Assembly (NCBI RefSeq): GCF_937920395.1 | Contig: NZ_CALEVF010000059.1 | Coordinates: forward strand, 1-18,312 | Length of the DNA stretch: 18,312 nucleotides | Source: an uncultured Clostridium sp. | GTDB taxonomy: Bacteria > Bacillota > Clostridia > Clostridiales > Clostridiaceae | Direction: 5' to 3' | In this document: positions 16,044 through 18,312 of the stretch, in pieces | How positions within the stretch are numbered: the first letter of the stretch is position 1 | Layout of the letters: each line of letters starts with the position of its first letter | Notes under the pieces: model-generated | What the model was told of the DNA's origin: nothing | What the model saw: only the letters and a program-made list of their open reading frames with translations | Databases searched by the model: none | Position numbers and translations under genes: made by a program

Positions 16044-17009
16044 TTATTTAATATCTATAGAGCTGATTTTAAAAGAAGATTCTTTATTAGTATTTGGTAT
16101 AAGCTTTAAAATTAATTCTATAGTGTAGTTTTTTGTTCCATTTAAATTACTTGCTTTAGATCCTAATGAATTGTTTGTATTAGTTCCTTTAAAATTTAAT
16201 GTCCATAAGACATCACTAGTATTGCCATCTTTGTCCCAATTGAAATCTTTAAAAACACCATCTTGAAAGGTTAAATGCACTTTTTTGTTGGATAAGTCAC
16301 TTAACAGTGAAATGTCATTACCGTTTAAATCGGATGTAAAAATATCTTTGGGTATATTTAATTCAGATACTGGAAATGTTGACATAAGATTTATGAAATT
16401 TAATACACAAGTTTTCCCCATGTAATTATCAACATAGTTGTAGTCAAAAGATTTTAGACTATCTTGAATGAAAAAATAGCTAGTAAGATTTAATTCGCCA
16501 TCTTTAATATTCCCGGATAACATTTTAGGTGTTTTATTGTTTTTACTGTCTACAAAACCAAAAACATTGTTTGTGCTACAAAATATATCTTTATATTTTT
16601 CTCCATTCCAAAGGAAAACATGCTGTACTGCCTTATCTTTTACCGAGGCTTGAGTAAATATCTCGGGCACGTTGTTTCTAGATATGTCCATTAATGTTAG
16701 TCTCATTGGCCATTGTAAATAGTAATTTCCAACGGTGTTGTTTTTTTTTGATGGCTCTAGATAATAGCTAATGTCTCCAGAATTTATTTGAATATAGTAT
16801 TTATCAGCATCTGTTTTTATGTAGAGTATATCCTTAGTTCCATCTCCGGTTAAATCAGCTTGCATCATTTTCGATTCATTTACGATATTGAATGTACTTA
16901 TTGAATCATTTTTAAAAAGAAGAAAAAACGTTAATGTTATGGTGAAAATAAGAATAGCTAAGGCATAATAAATATATTTCTTCTTTAAAAAAATTATCTG
17001 TAATTTCAT
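16044..17009 (-). CDS. Membrane-anchored FG-GAP/VCBS-like protein
   Basis: A 321-residue protein with a basic N-terminus (FLKKKY), one membrane helix at about residues 12-32 and an outward-facing domain. The segment ADLTGDGTKDILYIK (51-65) matches the DxxGDGxxD calcium-loop pattern of FG-GAP/VCBS beta-propeller blades, and MDISRNNVPEIFTQ looks like a degenerate second blade. It is too short for a full seven-bladed propeller. The rest is beta-rich and unassigned. The ATG at 17007-17009 is used because it lies a few bases after GGGGGGGTGG; an in-frame GTG (17016-17018) sits within that ribosome binding sequence. Function is unknown; sensing or adhesion outside the membrane is plausible. Its layout resembles the protein at 2906-3718 (one helix plus a beta-rich outer domain), but I see no clear sequence similarity. 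Confidence 0.85.
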   Translation of the reverse strand: MKLQIIFLKKKYIYYALAILIFTITLTFFLLFKNDSISTFNIVNESKMMQADLTGDGTKDILYIKTDADKYYIQINSGDISYYLEPSKKNNTVGNYYLQWPMRLTLMDISRNNVPEIFTQASVKDKAVQHVFLWNGEKYKDIFCSTNNVFGFVDSKNNKTPKMLSGNIKDGELNLTSYFFIQDSLKSFDYNYVDNYMGKTCVLNFINLMSTFPVSELNIPKDIFTSDLNGNDISLLSDLSNKKVHLTFQDGVFKDFNWDKDGNTSDVLWTLNFKGTNTNNSLGSKASNLNGTKNYTIELILKLIPNTNKESSFKISSIDIK

Positions 17010-17140
17010 AGATTCCACCCCCCCATTAAATTATATGTAACAATCAGGAAGGTTATGATGTTAGTAAGCAACGTTATAAAAAGATTAAAGATATGCAGGG
17101 AGTATTCAACATATATATATAAGGCTAATGATATAGTATA

Positions 17141-17184
17141 AAATAAAAAGAAGTATGAATTTTATTTCATACTTCTTTTTATTT
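17141..17184 (-). terminator. Intrinsic terminator after perR
   Basis: A perfect 19-bp stem pairs 17141-17159 with 17166-17184 around a six-base loop. The core is GAAGTATGAA with A/T runs at the base. It begins a few bases after the perR stop codon and separates perR from the membrane-protein gene. Confidence 0.88.
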
Positions 17185-17190
17185 GACAAA

Positions 17191-17601
17191 CTATTTTTTA
17201 CAATCTTCACATAAACCATAAAAATAAAGTTTATCAGCTAAGACCTCATAATTAGTGTATTGTTTTACATCTTCAAGTACATTTGAAAAACTTATACCTT
17301 CTATGTCATCGACTTTACCACAATTTACGCATTGTATGTGAGGATGTGGCAACATATTGCAATCATATCTAAAATTACCTTCTCCAACATTAAGTTCTAT
17401 AATTAGTTCAACGCTTATAAGAGTTTTTAATGCTTTATAAACCGTAGCCAAACTCATAGTTGGATATGTTGGTTGTAAAGCTTTATAAATTAATTCAGCT
17501 GAAGGATGTTCTTTCGTCGATTGCAAATATTTGTAGACAGCAATGCGCTGAGGCGTAAGCTTTAATTTTTTTTCTTTAAAAACTGTTGTAATGTTCTCCA
17601 T
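17191..17601 (-). CDS. perR: Peroxide-sensing Fur-family repressor PerR
   Basis: PerR is a metal-dependent repressor of oxidative-stress genes; peroxide oxidises histidines at its iron site. The 136-residue protein has an N-terminal winged helix (KLTPQRIAVYKYL, SLATVYKALKTL) and a C-terminal dimerisation domain. All metal ligands are present at an offset of five from B. subtilis PerR: H32, D80, H86, H88 and D99 for the regulatory site, and C91, C94, C131 and C134 for structural zinc. Aspartate at position 80 in FRYD supports PerR rather than Fur. The ATG at 17599-17601 follows AGGATGGTG; an in-frame ATG at 17608-17610 has almost no room for a ribosome binding site. The promoter overlaps a large inverted repeat, so autoregulation is likely. 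In clostridia PerR sets aerotolerance. Confidence 0.93.
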   Translation of the reverse strand: MENITTVFKEKKLKLTPQRIAVYKYLQSTKEHPSAELIYKALQPTYPTMSLATVYKALKTLISVELIIELNVGEGNFRYDCNMLPHPHIQCVNCGKVDDIEGISFSNVLEDVKQYTNYEVLADKLYFYGLCEDCKK

Positions 17602-17609
17602 ATACACCA

Positions 17610-17671
17610 TCCTATAATATTATTAAGTATATTATAGGACTTATTATATAATAAAAACTATTACTTGTCAA
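17610..17671 (-). promoter_or_regulatory. perR promoter with overlapping inverted-repeat operator
   Basis: On the minus strand a perfect consensus promoter is present: TTGACA (17671-17666), 17 bases, TATAAT (17648-17643). Downstream, an 11-bp perfect inverted repeat pairs 17610-17620 with 17629-17639 across eight bases; the arms contain CTATAAT, resembling a half of the PerR box. A second, exact 14-bp palindrome TTATTATATAATAA (17641-17654) covers the -10 box. Both positions fit autorepression. Confidence 0.75.
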
Positions 17672-17694
17672 AATTATTATACAATAAATAAAAT
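17665..17694 (+). promoter_or_regulatory. Candidate divergent promoter for the PhoH-family gene
   Basis: On the plus strand TTGTCA (17665-17670) lies 18 bases before TAAAAT (17689-17694), each 5 of 6 matches to consensus. Its -35 box is the complement of the perR -35 box shifted by one base, so the two promoters overlap. Transcription would begin near 17701. Confidence 0.5.
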
Positions 17695-17766
17695 TTTATT
17701 TGAATTTTAATTCATTTATAGAAATAGTTACATATATTAGTAATAGAGAGAGGGTGAGCTAATACT

Positions 17767-18312
17767 TTGAAAAAAACATATGTACTAGATACCAATGTTG
17801 TTTTATATTCACCAAGTGCTATATTGTCTTTTGGAGATAATGATGTAATAATACCTGAAGTGGTACTAGAGGAATTAGATAGTTTTAAGAAAGATAAAAG
17901 TGATTTAGGAGCTAATGCTAGATATGCAGCAAGGCTTATTGATGAACTCAGAAAGCAGGGAAAATTAAATGAGGGTATCGATTTAGAAAATGGAGGTAGG
18001 CTACGTGTTGAAATGAACCATCATGACACCCAAATACCTGTTTCTTGGAATAAAGAAAAGGCTGATAATAGAATATTACAAGTATGTAAAGGAATCAAGG
18101 AGCAAGGTGAAGATGTTTGGCTCATAACAAAGGATATATTTTTACGTATAAAGGCAGATGCGGTAGATATTAATGTAGAGGATTATTATGAAAAGTTTGT
18201 GCCAGAATATGACGACCAATATACTGGTCGAATAGAGGTATTTGTAAATCCAGAAAAACTCCAGGAGTTTTTTAGCAAAAAGATTTTAGAGGTTAGTGCT
18301 TTACTTGAATAT
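17767..18312 (+). CDS. PhoH-family protein, N-terminal PIN domain (partial)
   Basis: The gene starts with TTG at 17767 and remains open to the window edge, so 182 residues are visible. They begin with a PIN-domain strand (KKTYVLDTNVVLYSP) and carry the acidic residues expected of PIN nucleases: D8 in LDTN, the VVLEELD motif, and the later segments DNRILQV and LITKDIFLRIKAD. In the PIN-PhoH (YlaK-like) family this domain precedes a PhoH P-loop ATPase of about 200 residues, with suggested RNA helicase/nuclease activity. The ATPase half lies beyond the edge, so the assignment rests on resemblance of the PIN part. GAGGGTGA (17750-17757) lies about nine bases before the TTG. No ATG is suitable upstream, and starting later would remove the first strand. 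Confidence 0.85.
   Translation, partial: MKKTYVLDTNVVLYSPSAILSFGDNDVIIPEVVLEELDSFKKDKSDLGANARYAARLIDELRKQGKLNEGIDLENGGRLRVEMNHHDTQIPVSWNKEKADNRILQVCKGIKEQGEDVWLITKDIFLRIKADAVDINVEDYYEKFVPEYDDQYTGRIEVFVNPEKLQEFFSKKILEVSALLEY

Noticed and set aside
17110..17121. Alternating AT run as a possible regulatory repeat
   Set aside because: It is only five AT units in a very AT-rich region with no conserved context visible.

Overview
The window is low-GC DNA with strong AGGAGG-type ribosome binding sites, sigma-A-like promoters and many hairpin terminators. Gene content and protein sequence point to an anaerobic, spore-forming Clostridium-like Firmicute: pyruvate formate-lyase, trigger factor, ClpP/ClpX, LonB plus Lon, EngB, a PerR repressor and a PhoH-type protein. 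I cannot name the species from the sequence.

Layout. (1) 1-2400: pflB on the minus strand with a good candidate promoter and a palindromic leader. (2) 2400-4580: a long AT-rich gap, then two plus-strand genes, a membrane-anchored protein of unknown function and a TIM-barrel sugar isomerase/epimerase-like protein. (3) 4660-13370: the conserved proteostasis block tig, clpP, clpX, lonB, lon, engB, all on the plus strand. It is cut by terminators after tig, clpX, lonB and engB, so it is several transcription units rather than one operon. clpP-clpX probably form one unit and lon-engB another, with overlapping reading frames. (4) 13550-15300: three plus-strand genes for low-complexity proteins (two Cys/Gly-rich with hydrophobic segments, one Asn-rich with an internal repeat). 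They look like spore-surface or sporulation proteins, but nothing in the sequence proves it. (5) 15372-17601: minus-strand bactofilin, a membrane-anchored FG-GAP/VCBS-like protein and perR. (6) 17665-18312: a divergent plus-strand PhoH-family gene cut by the window edge.

How the genes fit together: trigger factor folds nascent chains, while ClpXP and the two Lon proteases remove misfolded or regulatory proteins. EngB, a ribosome-assembly GTPase, is carried with lon. PerR and pflB reflect an anaerobic, oxygen-sensitive physiology.

The most interesting non-coding signals are four. The lonB Shine-Dalgarno sequence is separated from its ATG by a perfect 8-bp hairpin. A GC-rich element in the bactofilin upstream region carries three hairpins, two C6 tracts and a plus-strand terminator, and could be a small RNA. 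The perR and phoH promoters are divergent and share one -35 heptamer, with a large inverted repeat over the perR start. The membrane protein gene at 16044-17009 has a G7 homopolymer as its Shine-Dalgarno sequence. I saw no CRISPR array, tRNA, rRNA, insertion sequence or prophage, and no clear defence system.
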